Assembly (NCBI GenBank): GCA_020723345.1
Contig: DYJA01000002.1
Location: forward strand, 43,323 to 107,322
Length of the DNA stretch: 64,000 bases
From: Candidatus Aquidulcis sp.
Lineage (GTDB): Bacteria; Chloroflexota; Anaerolineae; UBA4142
Direction: 5' to 3'
Below the pieces are notes generated by a model that saw only the letters and a program-made list of their open reading frames with translations, did no database searches and was not told the origin of the DNA. Shown piece after piece: positions 8,127-17,821 of this stretch (the stretch's first letter is position 1; every line of letters begins with the position of its first letter). The position numbers and the translations under genes were made by a program.

Positions 8127-8218
8127 GGGGGTGGGTGATCTCCGGTGAGGTCCACGGTCTTCAAAACCGCTGAGAGGCGTCAAGCGGCTCTGGTGGGTTC
8201 GACTCCCATCCACTCCCG
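8127..8218 (+). tRNA. selC: tRNA-Sec (anticodon TCA)
   Basis: 92 nt. The acceptor stem is 8 bp, GGGGGTGG (8127-8134) with CCACTCCC (8210-8217), one G-T pair, discriminator G. The D-stem is extended to 6 bp, GATCTC with GAGGTC around a CGGT loop. The anticodon loop is CTTCAAA, reading UGA. There is a long variable arm, and the T-arm is GTGGG TTCGACT CCCAT. The 8-bp acceptor and 6-bp D-stem are diagnostic of bacterial tRNA-Sec. CCA is not encoded. It implies that the organism makes selenoproteins, so some in-frame TGA codons may be coding. selA, selB and selD are not in the window. Confidence 0.93.
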
Positions 8219-8221
8219 CTC

Positions 8222-8302
8222 GCGCGTGGCGAATGGCGTATAGCGTATGGCAAATCGGCTATGGCTATACGCCATTTGCTATTCGCCATACGCTATTTGC
8301 TA
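8222..8302. repeat. ATGGCGT/ATAGCGT heptad inverted repeat
   Basis: Words GCGAATGGCGTATAGCGTAT and the inverted GCCATTTGCTATTCGCCATA lie between selC and the converging HD-GYP gene. The HD-GYP stop codon (TAG at 8295-8293) belongs to the repeat. Confidence 0.85.
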
Positions 8303-11300
8303 GCCAGCATTTCCAAAAACGCCTCCACCACGCGCGGTTCAAAGTGGGTGCCGCTTTGAGCGCGGATGTGCTCGCGGACACGCTCTTCCCCCCATGCCTT
8401 GCGATACGGTCGGTCGGAGGAAAGCGCATCCCACACGTCGACGATCGCAAAGATTCGCGCGGAGAGTGGAATTTGTTCTCCCTTTAATCCGCGCGGATAC
8501 CCCGAGCCATCCCACTTTTCGTGATGACAGTACGGAATGTCCGTCGCCGGGCGCAAGTACGCAATGGGCGCGATCAAATCGCGCGCGTAGAGCGGATGTT
8601 GCCGCATGATGTGCCATTCCGCGTCGGTGAGCGCGCCGGGCTTGTGCAGGATCCCATCCGGGATTCCCACTTTGCCGATGTCGTGCAACAGCGCGCCGCG
8701 CCGAATGTGGATCAGTTCGGTTTCGCCGACGCCGAGCGCGCGCGCCAGCCGGAGCGTCAGTTCGGTCACGCGTTGCGTGTGACCTTCGGTCTCGCGGTCG
8801 CGCAGATCGAGCGCGCGCGACCAGCCCTCAATCGTCGCGTCGTATGCCATCACGAGTTCGCTGTTCGTGTGCTGCAGGGTGTCGAACAATTCCGCGTTGT
8901 CGATGGCAATCGCGACCTGACCGCTCAACGTCTCCAGGAAATCGACCCAATCGACATTCGGCGCGAGGGGCGCGCGATTGAAAACTTCAAGAATCCCTTT
9001 GACCGTGCCTTTGGCGATCAGCGGCGTGCCATAGTACGTAACAAAGTTGTCGTCGGCGAGTGTGGTCGCGCGCGCGTACCGCGTGCCTTCGCCGGGCAGA
9101 TCCGCGGTGAAGAGCGTGCGCCGTTCCAGCGCGGCGCGACCGGCAAAACCTTCGCCGAGCCGTACTGACATTTTCTGCGCGCGCGGGCTGCGGAAGCCGC
9201 GGCTGGCAATATGTTCGAGCGTTTGGGTGTGCGGATTGAGCAGCAAAACCGCCGCCGCGTCGACGCCGAGTTGCGCGACGATTTGACTCAGGACGACGTT
9301 CAAAGTCACGCGCAGATCGAGACTCGCGTTGATCGCATTGTCAATCGTGCGCAGCACGGTGAGCCGTTGGAGATTTTCCTCTGTTTGGGCGTGCAAGCCC
9401 GCGCGTTGAATCGCGTTACCGGCGATTTCCGCGAGCGTGGTCAAGACGTGTACTTCTTCGTGCGATAATTCGCGTGGGTGGGGCACCAAAATCACGATCA
9501 CGCCGATCACTTCGTCGGTCGTCCGGATCGGGATGCACGCGCCGCCCCAGCCCGGGCGGATCCGCCCACGCGCGGTATCGCGGGTGTGTGGGTCGCTGGC
9601 AAGTTCGCGCGAGAGATACGGTTCGCCGGTGACGTAGACATGCCCGACGATTCCTTTGCCGGGGTGCAGGGGCAGCGGCGGCGACTCCGCCCACCAGCCG
9701 CGCGCGACCCGCCGCCGGAGCTCGCCGCTCTCGCGATCGTACAGTGAGAGAAATCCGGTGTCGGTATGGAACAGGCGCAGGGTTTCGTCCAAGAGACGCG
9801 GCAGAATTTCCTCGACCGTTGCCGCCGAGCGCAGCGCAGTCGAAACTTGGTTGACCGCTTCCAATTCGTTAAGGCGCCGCCGCGTTTCGCGAAAGAGGCG
9901 CGCGCGTTCGGCGGCGATGGCGAGTTGATGACCGACCGCCTCCACCAGCGCGATTTCTTCGGGCGACCATTCGCGCGGTGTGGGTGAGCCGACGCTCAAA
10001 CCGCCGATGCATTTGCCTTCGGTTTCCAATGGTACGGCGATTGCCGCGTGCGCGCCGAACTGCTCCATTCGGTTTGCCGTCGCCGGCAAGGCGGCGCTCG
10101 AATCGTTGATGACGAGGGTATGCGAGAAATGGCTCTGATCCGTCAGCGGCGCCTCGCGGATGACATTGGCGGCGCCGGGGGGCACACTGTGCAGCGCTGA
10201 GAGAGGTTCTCCGGTTTGGGAAGGGTTTACCCACACCACGCCTTGCGGTAAACCCAACGCGTTCAACGTGTGCTCCAAAGCAATTTCCAGAATGGCTTGA
10301 ATGTCGGCGCCGATCTTGTTTGCCGCGCTGACAATCGCGTTCAGCGCGGTTTGCTGCGCGGCGCGGCGTTGCGTTTCGTCGTGCAAGCGCGCGCGGCGCA
10401 GCGCCAGCGCGGCGTGATTCGCAAACAGCGACATCAAGTTGCGCTCGCGCGCGCTGAATTGACGCGGATGACGATAGCCGATGAAGAGGACGCCGAGGTT
10501 GTCTTGCTCGCCGGGAAGCGGCAGCGCGATATTGGCTTCGATACCCTCGGCGCGCACCCGCGGATTCAGTTCCTCGCCGCGCGCGACGATCGGTTCTTTC
10601 GATAGACGCGCGCGCTCGGTCAAGCCCACCGGGCGTTCCTGCGCTTCCTGATCGAACACCGGCGCAAAGCCCGCGCTCAAGCGAAAAGCGGCGGTGTCGG
10701 TTTGGCTGAAGAGTTGGATCGTACAGGCGTCGGCGGCAAAGCCCGCGCGCACGGTTTCGGTGACCAGGCGCGCGGTTTCTTCGACCGTCGTCGCGGTGAG
10801 CACTTGCGCGCTCAGTTCGTACAGGCGCGTCGTCATGGCGAGCGACGCCTGTTGTTCCTCGAACAGGCGCGCGTTTTCCAACGCGACCGCGAGTTGATTC
10901 GCGATGGCTTGCAAAATATCGAAATCCGCCGCGCCGTACGCGTCGACGCGCGGATCTTCGACGACGATCATGCCCAGAGATGTGTCGCCAATTTTGATCG
11001 GCACGTCGATTTCAGAGCGCGAATCGGTTCGCGCTGGGACGTACTTGGGCTCGCGCGTCACGTCGGGCGTGTACTGCAATTTCCCGGTGAGGAACGCGTT
11101 TTCCGATAGCCCGACGCCGGGGTGATGACGCCAATTTGGCGGCGCGTTGTCCCAACCCGATTGGGCGACCAACACGCGATCGCCCGTGTCCGGCTCGACG
11201 AGAAAGATTCCCATAAAAGGATAGCGCAGGTTTTCGCGCGCGGCAGCCACGACCACCGCGCACATTTCGCGCACGTCGTGGACGCGGGCGAGCGCGGTGC

Positions 11301-13551
11301 TGATGTCGTACAACACTTTTTGTCGCTGCGCGTACTCGGTCGTTTCGGCGAACAGGCGCGCGTTTTCCAGCGCGGCGGTGATGGTGTTCCCTACCGCGCC
11401 GAGCCAACGCATTTCGGCTTCCCCGAAGCGATCCCGCTGTTCGCTGGCGACGCCGAGTACTCCGGCGACATGCGCTTTGGATCGCAGAGGTACCGCGGCT
11501 ATGGAGCGATAACCCGCCGCGAGTAGTCTGTCGTGAGTGGTCAGAGCGGAATCCGCGATGTTTAGGGCGCGCGGTTGACCATCTTGCGCGACCTTTCCAC
11601 TGATGCCTTCCCCCAAGCGCAAGATATTGTGCTCGGGAATCGTCTGCAACCACCCGTGTTCGGCATGTGTCTTCAAGGTCTCTGTCTGCGCGTCGAGGAG
11701 ATAGACCCAGGCTTTGGGCAGATGCAGGGTGCGCGTTAATTCGTCCAGCGCAACATTCAGAATATCATCCAGGTTCAGCGACTGACTGACGGCGGTGGCG
11801 ATTTGGTTCAAGGCAGCCAATTCATCGGCGCGATGTTGCGTTTCGCTGAACAACCGCGCGTTCTCCAATGCCGTCGCGGCTTGCGCGGCAATCGTCGTCA
11901 GCAGTTCGAGGTGTTGTTCGTCGTAAACATCCTCTTTCTCGTAATCCTGAAGCGCGATGACGCCGAGAATCTTTTCTCCGGCGCGCATGGGCACTGCGAG
12001 GAAAGCGCGCGCGGGTGTGCCGAGGAGAGCGATTCCACGCTCCACCATTACGCCGGGCAGATCGCGTTGGATGAACAATGGTGTGTTGGTGCGAATGACG
12101 TACTCGGTCAAGCCATTGCTGAAACGACGCCCCGCGATTTTATGCCGCGTGCCGTTCATCGTGTAGACGGGAAAAGTGATTTGCTGGTTCGTGGAATCGT
12201 ACAGGGCGATGTAGAGATTGCGGTTGTCCAGCACTTGACCGACCAACGTAAAGATCGTTTCGTAGATTTCGGCGGGCGCGGCGAGTTTGCTGAGCGCTTG
12301 ACCGATCTGGTTCAGCGTCGTTAGTTCGGCGTTGCGTTTGCGGATCTGTTCTTCGGCGCGCTTGCGTTCGGTGATGTCCTGATTCGCGCCAATCGTCTTG
12401 ATGGTTCGTCCTTGACCGTCTTTAACGACGAAGAAACGAACTGCGATGCAGCCGATCTCGCCATCGGCATAGATGATTCGGTGCTCCAGTTGGCGGTTGT
12501 AGTGAGGATCGGTGGTCTCCAGCGCATTCCTCACCTCGATGCCGACAAGCGCTCGATCATCGGGATGCACGAAGCGTTGGGCGTACTCGGCGGAGGTCAT
12601 CGTATAGCCGCCGACTTGTTCTGCGGTCGTGCGAAAAATCGCGTAAAAGTGATCGTCGAAGGTAAACAAGTCGCTGGCGACGTCGTACTCCCAATAACCC
12701 AAGCGCGCGATCTTCATCGCGTTGGACAATTGGGCTTGGCTGGTGCGCAATGCCTCCTCGGCGCGCACCCGTTCGGTGATGTCGACATGTTGGATGATCG
12801 CGTTGGTGACTTGTCCGCCGGCATCTAGGACAGGCGAGATTTTCACGTCCAGGATCAAGAACGTCGTTTTCTCAAGTTCAAGATGTTTGATCCGAGAACT
12901 ATCGTACCGCAGACTGAATTTGGCTGTTTTGCCCTCTTCAAATACCCGCTTGACCAGCGGCATGACTCCCTGCTCTTCGACGATGTTATCCTGAAGCACG
13001 TTGTACTTGCCGACCACTTCGGCGTCGGTGATGTGGAGCAGGTCGCGACACGCCTGGTTCAGTCGAAGCAGGGTTCCTTTATCGTCGGAAATCCACATCG
13101 CGTGAGGGCTGTGTTCGATAATGCTATCCAGAAATGCTTCTGAACGTCGCACGGTTTCTTCCGCGCGTTTGCGCTCGATGGCGTAGCGCAGCGCGCGCGC
13201 GAGCAACTCGCCGTCGGTTTGTCCTTTGATCAGGTAATCTTGCGCACCCTGTCGGAGCGATTCGAGAGCAAGTTCCTCGTTGTCTAAACTCGTGAGAATG
13301 ATGATCGGCGTGTACGGCGCGTGGGTGCGTGCGCGGGTGAGCGTCGCCAAGCCGGTGCTGTCGGGCAGCGAAAGATCGAGCAAGACGGCGTTAACGTGAT
13401 TCGCGCTCAAGTACTCCAAACCGGTCGCCAGTCGTTTGGCATGTTCCATGTGGAAAGCCATTCTGCGCTGAGACTGGAGTAATTTGCGGATCAGTTGCGC
13501 GACATCTGGATTGTCTTCAATTAGCAATACGTTGATCGGTTGTGTACTCAT
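8293..13551 (-). CDS. REC-PAS-PAS-GAF(x7)-HD-GYP giant signalling protein
   Basis: 1,752 aa. A receiver domain (about 1-125; MSTQPINVLLIEDNPD, acceptor Asp in AVLLDLSLPD) is followed by two PAS domains (about 135-400). Seven consecutive GAF domains occupy about 405-1565, recognisable by their repeated starts such as LNQIGQAL, LNQIATAV, LYDISTAL, LYELSAQV, LNAIVSAA, VNQVSTAL and LRTIDNAI. The C-terminal HD-GYP phosphodiesterase (about 1590-1750) keeps HDIGKVGIPD, HHEKWDGSGYP and RIFAIVDVWDAL, so it should hydrolyse cyclic di-GMP. No transmembrane segment is seen, so it senses in the cytoplasm. It is the last gene of the kinase-regulator run (14-17.6 kb) and the probable output of that phosphorelay. 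Confidence 0.93.
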   Translation of the reverse strand: MSTQPINVLLIEDNPDVAQLIRKLLQSQRRMAFHMEHAKRLATGLEYLSANHVNAVLLDLSLPDSTGLATLTRARTHAPYTPIIILTSLDNEELALESLRQGAQDYLIKGQTDGELLARALRYAIERKRAEETVRRSEAFLDSIIEHSPHAMWISDDKGTLLRLNQACRDLLHITDAEVVGKYNVLQDNIVEEQGVMPLVKRVFEEGKTAKFSLRYDSSRIKHLELEKTTFLILDVKISPVLDAGGQVTNAIIQHVDITERVRAEEALRTSQAQLSNAMKIARLGYWEYDVASDLFTFDDHFYAIFRTTAEQVGGYTMTSAEYAQRFVHPDDRALVGIEVRNALETTDPHYNRQLEHRIIYADGEIGCIAVRFFVVKDGQGRTIKTIGANQDITERKRAEEQIRKRNAELTTLNQIGQALSKLAAPAEIYETIFTLVGQVLDNRNLYIALYDSTNQQITFPVYTMNGTRHKIAGRRFSNGLTEYVIRTNTPLFIQRDLPGVMVERGIALLGTPARAFLAVPMRAGEKILGVIALQDYEKEDVYDEQHLELLTTIAAQAATALENARLFSETQHRADELAALNQIATAVSQSLNLDDILNVALDELTRTLHLPKAWVYLLDAQTETLKTHAEHGWLQTIPEHNILRLGEGISGKVAQDGQPRALNIADSALTTHDRLLAAGYRSIAAVPLRSKAHVAGVLGVASEQRDRFGEAEMRWLGAVGNTITAALENARLFAETTEYAQRQKVLYDISTALARVHDVREMCAVVVAAARENLRYPFMGIFLVEPDTGDRVLVAQSGWDNAPPNWRHHPGVGLSENAFLTGKLQYTPDVTREPKYVPARTDSRSEIDVPIKIGDTSLGMIVVEDPRVDAYGAADFDILQAIANQLAVALENARLFEEQQASLAMTTRLYELSAQVLTATTVEETARLVTETVRAGFAADACTIQLFSQTDTAAFRLSAGFAPVFDQEAQERPVGLTERARLSKEPIVARGEELNPRVRAEGIEANIALPLPGEQDNLGVLFIGYRHPRQFSARERNLMSLFANHAALALRRARLHDETQRRAAQQTALNAIVSAANKIGADIQAILEIALEHTLNALGLPQGVVWVNPSQTGEPLSALHSVPPGAANVIREAPLTDQSHFSHTLVINDSSAALPATANRMEQFGAHAAIAVPLETEGKCIGGLSVGSPTPREWSPEEIALVEAVGHQLAIAAERARLFRETRRRLNELEAVNQVSTALRSAATVEEILPRLLDETLRLFHTDTGFLSLYDRESGELRRRVARGWWAESPPLPLHPGKGIVGHVYVTGEPYLSRELASDPHTRDTARGRIRPGWGGACIPIRTTDEVIGVIVILVPHPRELSHEEVHVLTTLAEIAGNAIQRAGLHAQTEENLQRLTVLRTIDNAINASLDLRVTLNVVLSQIVAQLGVDAAAVLLLNPHTQTLEHIASRGFRSPRAQKMSVRLGEGFAGRAALERRTLFTADLPGEGTRYARATTLADDNFVTYYGTPLIAKGTVKGILEVFNRAPLAPNVDWVDFLETLSGQVAIAIDNAELFDTLQHTNSELVMAYDATIEGWSRALDLRDRETEGHTQRVTELTLRLARALGVGETELIHIRRGALLHDIGKVGIPDGILHKPGALTDAEWHIMRQHPLYARDLIAPIAYLRPATDIPYCHHEKWDGSGYPRGLKGEQIPLSARIFAIVDVWDALSSDRPYRKAWGEERVREHIRAQSGTHFEPRVVEAFLEMLASK

Positions 13552-13563
13552 ACTGTGTTCTGT

Positions 13564-13971
13564 TTACAGAGTGGCTCCATTGCCGTTCGACCGCGTGCGT
13601 GATTCAGGGAAGAGTTTTTGTACGAGCGGCATCAGTTGCGCGCTCCAAATGCTCTTGCTGATAAAACCGTCGGCGCCGGCGGTGTGCGCGGCGACGCGGT
13701 ATTGCGGGATGTCGTGCATTGTGAGAATCACGACGTACGGCGCGCCCGGCTGCGCTTTGATCAGGCGCGTGGCTTCCAAGCCGGACATTTCCGGCATCGC
13801 CCAATCCATCAACACGAGTTGGGGCGCGAGGCGCAGAATTTCTATCAGCGCGTCCGCGCCGCTCGTCGCGCCGCCGACCAATTGGAGCGCGGGCTGCAAT
13901 TTCAAAAAGCCGCTGGCGGATTTCAAGAATTCTGGGTTATCGTCCACGAGTAGAACGCGGATGGGTGACAT
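13564..13971 (-). CDS. Receiver-only response regulator
   Basis: 135 aa, one receiver domain: MSPIRVLLVDDNPEF, acceptor Asp in LVLMDWAMPEMSG, and Lys in GFISKSIW. It resembles the NarL-type receivers next to it but has no DNA-binding domain, so it would work by protein contact or as a phosphate shuttle. The start at 13971 matches the receiver N-terminus. It ends 12 bp before the giant HD-GYP gene on the same strand. Confidence 0.9.
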   Translation of the reverse strand: MSPIRVLLVDDNPEFLKSASGFLKLQPALQLVGGATSGADALIEILRLAPQLVLMDWAMPEMSGLEATRLIKAQPGAPYVVILTMHDIPQYRVAAHTAGADGFISKSIWSAQLMPLVQKLFPESRTRSNGNGATL

Positions 13972-14093
13972 GGCTTGCTCCGAGCAAAAGAAAAATCGCG
14001 GGACAAGGATCGCGATACTCGCCCTACGATATTCTACCTCCAAACGGATGAGGAAACAATCGGGAGATTTCCGATAAACGGGCAGGAAGGTTT

Positions 14094-14732
14094 CTAAACC
14101 AAGCCGACGCTGGCGGCAAACCGCACCAGTCCAGCCACGTCGTGAATGTCTAACTGCTCCATCAATTGGGCGCGGTACGTGTCGAAGGTTTTGACGCTAA
14201 TGTTCAAGCGCTCGGCGATTTCTTTGCGGGAATGTCCCTCGGCGATCAGTTGCAAAATTTCGCGTTGACGCGAGGTCAGTTTGTCGAGCGGCGTCGCGGC
14301 GGGCGGAACGCTGGCGGCGTAATCGGCGACGATGAACTTTGAGATCCGCGGGCTGAGGAATGTTTCGCCGCGCGCGACGGCGCGCAGCGCGAGGTCGAGT
14401 TCCGCCGCGCTCGAATCTTTCAGCAAATAGCCCGCCGCGCCCGCGCGCACCGCGCGCCGCGCGTACTCGACGGTCGCGTGCATCGAAAGGATGACGACGC
14501 GGACGGCGGGAAATTGTTGGACGAGGCGCGTCGTCGCTTCCAAGCCATTCAACTCCGGCATCGCGATGTCCATCAACACGATGTCGGGCTGGAGCGTCTC
14601 GACCAAGTGGATCACTTGAATGCCGTTTTCCGCTTCACCGACGACTTGGACGCCGAGTTTTTCTAACAGCGAACGAAAGCCCGCGCGCACGAGCGCGTGA
14701 TCGTCGGCAAGCAAAACGCGGATGGGATTCAT
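14094..14732 (-). CDS. NarL/FixJ-family response regulator
   Basis: 212 aa. The receiver (MNPIRVLLADDHALVRAGF; Asp in DIVLMDIAMPELNG; Lys in LLKDSSAAEL) is joined to a LuxR-type HTH (about 148-208; LTSRQREILQLIAEGHSRKE and a divergent second half ISVKTFDTYR). The start at 14732 is set by the receiver; longer readings enter the repeat upstream. It lies between the histidine kinase and the receiver-only gene, so it is the natural partner of the HisKA_3 kinase. Confidence 0.93.
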   Translation of the reverse strand: MNPIRVLLADDHALVRAGFRSLLEKLGVQVVGEAENGIQVIHLVETLQPDIVLMDIAMPELNGLEATTRLVQQFPAVRVVILSMHATVEYARRAVRAGAAGYLLKDSSAAELDLALRAVARGETFLSPRISKFIVADYAASVPPAATPLDKLTSRQREILQLIAEGHSRKEIAERLNISVKTFDTYRAQLMEQLDIHDVAGLVRFAASVGLV

Positions 14733-14754
14733 GAGTGTTGACTCCTCGAGCCAA

Positions 14755-14814
14755 AGGCAGAAGGCAGAAGGATGATGGATGAAGAAATTTCTGCCTTCAT
14801 CCTTCATCCTTGAT
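14755..14814. repeat. GGATGAA/GGCAGAA heptad inverted repeat
   Basis: CAAAGGCAGAAGGCAGAAGG and the inverted TCTGCCTTCATCCTTCATCC flank the junction of the kinase and the NarL regulator. The kinase's last residues KDEG and its stop are encoded by it. Confidence 0.85.
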
Positions 14815-17640
14815 TGGAAATCGCGCGCAAATCTCCGTTCCTTGTCCCGGCGTGGACTCAATCGCGATTGCGCCGCCTGCCAGGCGCACGCGCTCTTGCA
14901 TTCCGAGCAAACCGAGACTCGCGCCGTGACGCGCGCGCGCGAGCGCGGCGGGTACGTCAAAGCCGATGCCGTCGTCGCGCACGCGCAATTCCAACTCGCG
15001 CGCGGCAGGCATCCAGCACAGTGTCACATCCACGCGCTTGGCTTGCGCGTGTCGCGCGACGTTCGCAAGCGCGGCTTGCACGACCCGAAAGCCGGTCGTC
15101 TCGATGATCGCAGGCAAGCGCATCTCGGGCAAATCGGAATGAAAAATGATTTTGAAATGCGCGCCGCGCGCTTGACGTTCCAGAAACCATTCGAGCGCGG
15201 GCGCCAAGCCGAAATCGTCGAGCAAGGAGGGACGCAGGTTGAGCGCGAGCACGCGGAGTTGTTCCAATGCGCGGTCGACGATCCCGACGCTTTCCGCCAG
15301 CCGCGCGTTGAGTGTGGCTGGCTCAGGCGCGAATTGGATCGTTTCCAGATTGGTTTTCACTGCCAACATCACTTGACCCACTTCGTCGTGCAGTTCGCGC
15401 GCGATGTTGCGCCGTTCGTTTTCTTGCGCCTCGATCAACTGACGGGAGAGGACTTGCAGTTGCTCGCGCGAATGTTGGATCTCCTGCAGCAGCGTTTCGC
15501 GTTCTTGCTCGGCGCGTTTGCGCTCGGTGATGTCGAGGATCAGAGACAAAAAGTGTTTTTCCCCTCCGAAATCAATCAACTTGGCAGAGTTCAGCACCGT
15601 CGCGATTTGACCGGATTTCTTGCGTAGGTCGAATTCGAAGTTTTCTAACGAGCCGTGCTCCTGAAGGATTCGCCGAATAGTGTCACGATCTTTCGGATCG
15701 GCAAATAGCTGCAATTCGTATGTGGTATGCTCAATAGTCTCCGCGCGAGTATAACCAAAAGTATTGATGAAAGCGTCATTGATGTCGACAATGTGTCCAT
15801 CCGTAGGACGATAGATAGCCATGGGGATTGGACTTAGGCGAAAAGCCGCGGAAAAGCATTCCTCGCTTGCGCGCAATGCTTCTTCTGCGCGCGTGCGTTC
15901 GGTAATGTCGGTGATCGACGCGAGCATACCTACCAGGTTATGATTGTCATCGCGCATGGGCGACGCATTGACGGACAGCATCACGCGCACTCCATCCGGG
16001 CGCTGGATGGCGTGTTCGACGCCGAGAACCGTCTTGCCTGTTTGCATCACGCGAGCAAAGGGGAGTTCCTCGTGCGGAAACGGTTTACCGTCGGTCGTCG
16101 TGATTTTCCATTGTGGATCATCATAGGTGCGCCGCGCCAACGCGCTGCGCGTCAAGCCTAGGGTTCGCTGGGCAAAATCATTCGCGAAGCTAACGCGACC
16201 CTCGCGGTTTACAATCACGATTCCATCGGGCACTGTCTCGACGATGGTCGCGAGACGTTGCTCACTTTCGCGCAGCGCCTTTTCCGCGCGTTTGCGCTCG
16301 CTGATGTCGCGTACAACACTTTGAACGTGCAAGGGATTGCCGCTGGCATCGCGTACGAGTCCTACATCGATTTCGACCGGCACTACATCGCCGTTCTTCT
16401 TGCGAAAGCGTCGCTCGTACAAGGGGACATGTTCCCCGCGTAGTAGGCGAGCCAATACCGCTTCGCTTTCAGTCAGTTCCGCCGAAATCTCTCTGACTGA
16501 AAGTTTCTGCATCTCTTCGAATGAGTATCCTAACAAATCGGTGGCGCGCTGATTTGTCGCCAAGTGCCGCCCTTGGGGATCCAGGATAAAGACGGCATCG
16601 TGGGTTTGTTCAAAAAGAGCGCGGTAGCGCAACTCGGCTTCGCGTTGGGCTTGCTCCGCGCGTTTGCGTTCGGTGACCAAGTTCAGGGTGATCAAAAGTT
16701 GTCTCGGCGATCCATCTGGGTTGCGCGCAAGAACCGTTACGCGTTGTTCGATCCATTCAAATTCGCCCTCTTTCCTCCGCAAGCGGTATTCGACGGGGCT
16801 TGCCTCACCTTTATTCCTGGCTTGTTGCCAGCTTTCTTTGACCAACATGAGATCGTCAGGATGAACAGCCGAAAGGATAGAACCCGGTGCTTCCAACTCG
16901 CTTCGCGTAAACCCGCAAAACTCATCCCGGTTGAGAAAGATCGTTTTTCCGGAGGACAGATCAATCGTATAAACAGTGTCGGGTGAATTTGCGAGAATGC
17001 CGCGCAGGCGCTGTTCGCTTTCCGTCAACGCCTTCTCTGTCCGCGCGCGTTCCGCGATTTCGGCTTGCGCGCGCGCAAGGGCTTGGTGCAGCGCTTGGAG
17101 CGCGGAAAAAGTCAGACTGCCCGTCCAGCCGAAGATCACAGTATAGGCGATCCATTGCGTGATCGTAACCGAATAATCCGGACGCGGCAAGAGTCCGGCG
17201 TTTTCCGCGCCAATCAATCCGCCGATCAAAAGCGAACAGAGCGCGGTAGTGATCACCATTCCGCTTAGGTCGAACAACAAGCCCCCCGTGATGACCATCA
17301 ACAAGTACATCGCGGTGGTAGGCGCGCGAATGGTACCCAGACTTGCCGCGCTGGCTGTGATCAGAACTAATCCCATTGTCATCAGTCCCATGCTCGCCAG
17401 GCGCACTCTGCCGCGACGCATCCACGCGCGCAAGACTAGGCAGAAGGCAAACGCCAACGCGTTCGCTCCAAGCACAGGGAGCGGGGTTCTCCCGCCGATC
17501 ACATTGCCGATCAGGAGTACGGGCACGAACGCCAGAACGTTGATCAAAGCAGCGTTGAGCAACATCGCGCGGCGCGTTTTGGCTTCATCATTCTGAAAAA
17601 CGGGCGGGGCGAACCAACGTTTGATTTGAAGCATCATCAT
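14797..17640 (-). CDS. Membrane sensor histidine kinase with four PAS domains (HisKA_3 type)
   Basis: 947 aa. Six or so membrane helices (about 20-185) are followed by a short coiled segment and four PAS/PAC units, each introduced by SEQRL- or AELRY-like helices. Then comes a HisKA_3 dimerisation domain with ARELHDEVGQ (phospho-His about residue 751) and a HATPase domain (LRVRDDGIGFD, GLLGMQERVRLAGG). It is a NarX/DegS-type kinase for the NarL regulator encoded next. Three ATGs in a row (17640, 17637, 17634) follow GGAGGCAATTCGG. Longer readings upstream are repeat sequence. Confidence 0.93.
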   Translation of the reverse strand: MMMLQIKRWFAPPVFQNDEAKTRRAMLLNAALINVLAFVPVLLIGNVIGGRTPLPVLGANALAFAFCLVLRAWMRRGRVRLASMGLMTMGLVLITASAASLGTIRAPTTAMYLLMVITGGLLFDLSGMVITTALCSLLIGGLIGAENAGLLPRPDYSVTITQWIAYTVIFGWTGSLTFSALQALHQALARAQAEIAERARTEKALTESEQRLRGILANSPDTVYTIDLSSGKTIFLNRDEFCGFTRSELEAPGSILSAVHPDDLMLVKESWQQARNKGEASPVEYRLRRKEGEFEWIEQRVTVLARNPDGSPRQLLITLNLVTERKRAEQAQREAELRYRALFEQTHDAVFILDPQGRHLATNQRATDLLGYSFEEMQKLSVREISAELTESEAVLARLLRGEHVPLYERRFRKKNGDVVPVEIDVGLVRDASGNPLHVQSVVRDISERKRAEKALRESEQRLATIVETVPDGIVIVNREGRVSFANDFAQRTLGLTRSALARRTYDDPQWKITTTDGKPFPHEELPFARVMQTGKTVLGVEHAIQRPDGVRVMLSVNASPMRDDNHNLVGMLASITDITERTRAEEALRASEECFSAAFRLSPIPMAIYRPTDGHIVDINDAFINTFGYTRAETIEHTTYELQLFADPKDRDTIRRILQEHGSLENFEFDLRKKSGQIATVLNSAKLIDFGGEKHFLSLILDITERKRAEQERETLLQEIQHSREQLQVLSRQLIEAQENERRNIARELHDEVGQVMLAVKTNLETIQFAPEPATLNARLAESVGIVDRALEQLRVLALNLRPSLLDDFGLAPALEWFLERQARGAHFKIIFHSDLPEMRLPAIIETTGFRVVQAALANVARHAQAKRVDVTLCWMPAARELELRVRDDGIGFDVPAALARARHGASLGLLGMQERVRLAGGAIAIESTPGQGTEICARFPIKDEG

Positions 17641-17696
17641 CCGAATTGCCTCCGATCTAGCCGATTTAATTCTAAACCAAAATAGAGGGAGCGTCA

Positions 17697-17800
17697 AGAA
17701 TAGCGAATGACGAACGGCGAATAGCAAATGGCGAATGGCAAATGGTCATCCTCGGTACGCAAATGCCATTCGCTATATGCCATTTGCTATATGCTATGAT
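17697..17800. repeat. ATGGCGA/ATAGCAA heptad inverted repeat
   Basis: GCGAATAGCAAATGGCGAAT words and the inverted CATTCGCTATATGCCATTTG lie between the divergent kinase and GIY-YIG genes. It uses the same words as 8222-8302 and 18063-18100. Confidence 0.85.
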
Positions 17801-17811
17801 CGCGGTATAAT
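17783..17811 (+). promoter_or_regulatory. Possible promoter of the GIY-YIG gene
   Basis: TTTGCT (17783-17788), 17 bp, then TATAAT (17806-17811), ten bases before the ATG. The -35 half lies in the heptad repeat. The 5' UTR would be very short. Confidence 0.4.
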
Positions 17812-17821
17812 CGGGGCGACG

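Noticed and set aside
17735..17821. N-terminal extension of the GIY-YIG protein
   Set aside because: The codons are ATGGCGA-type repeat; the conserved domain begins after the ATG at 17822.
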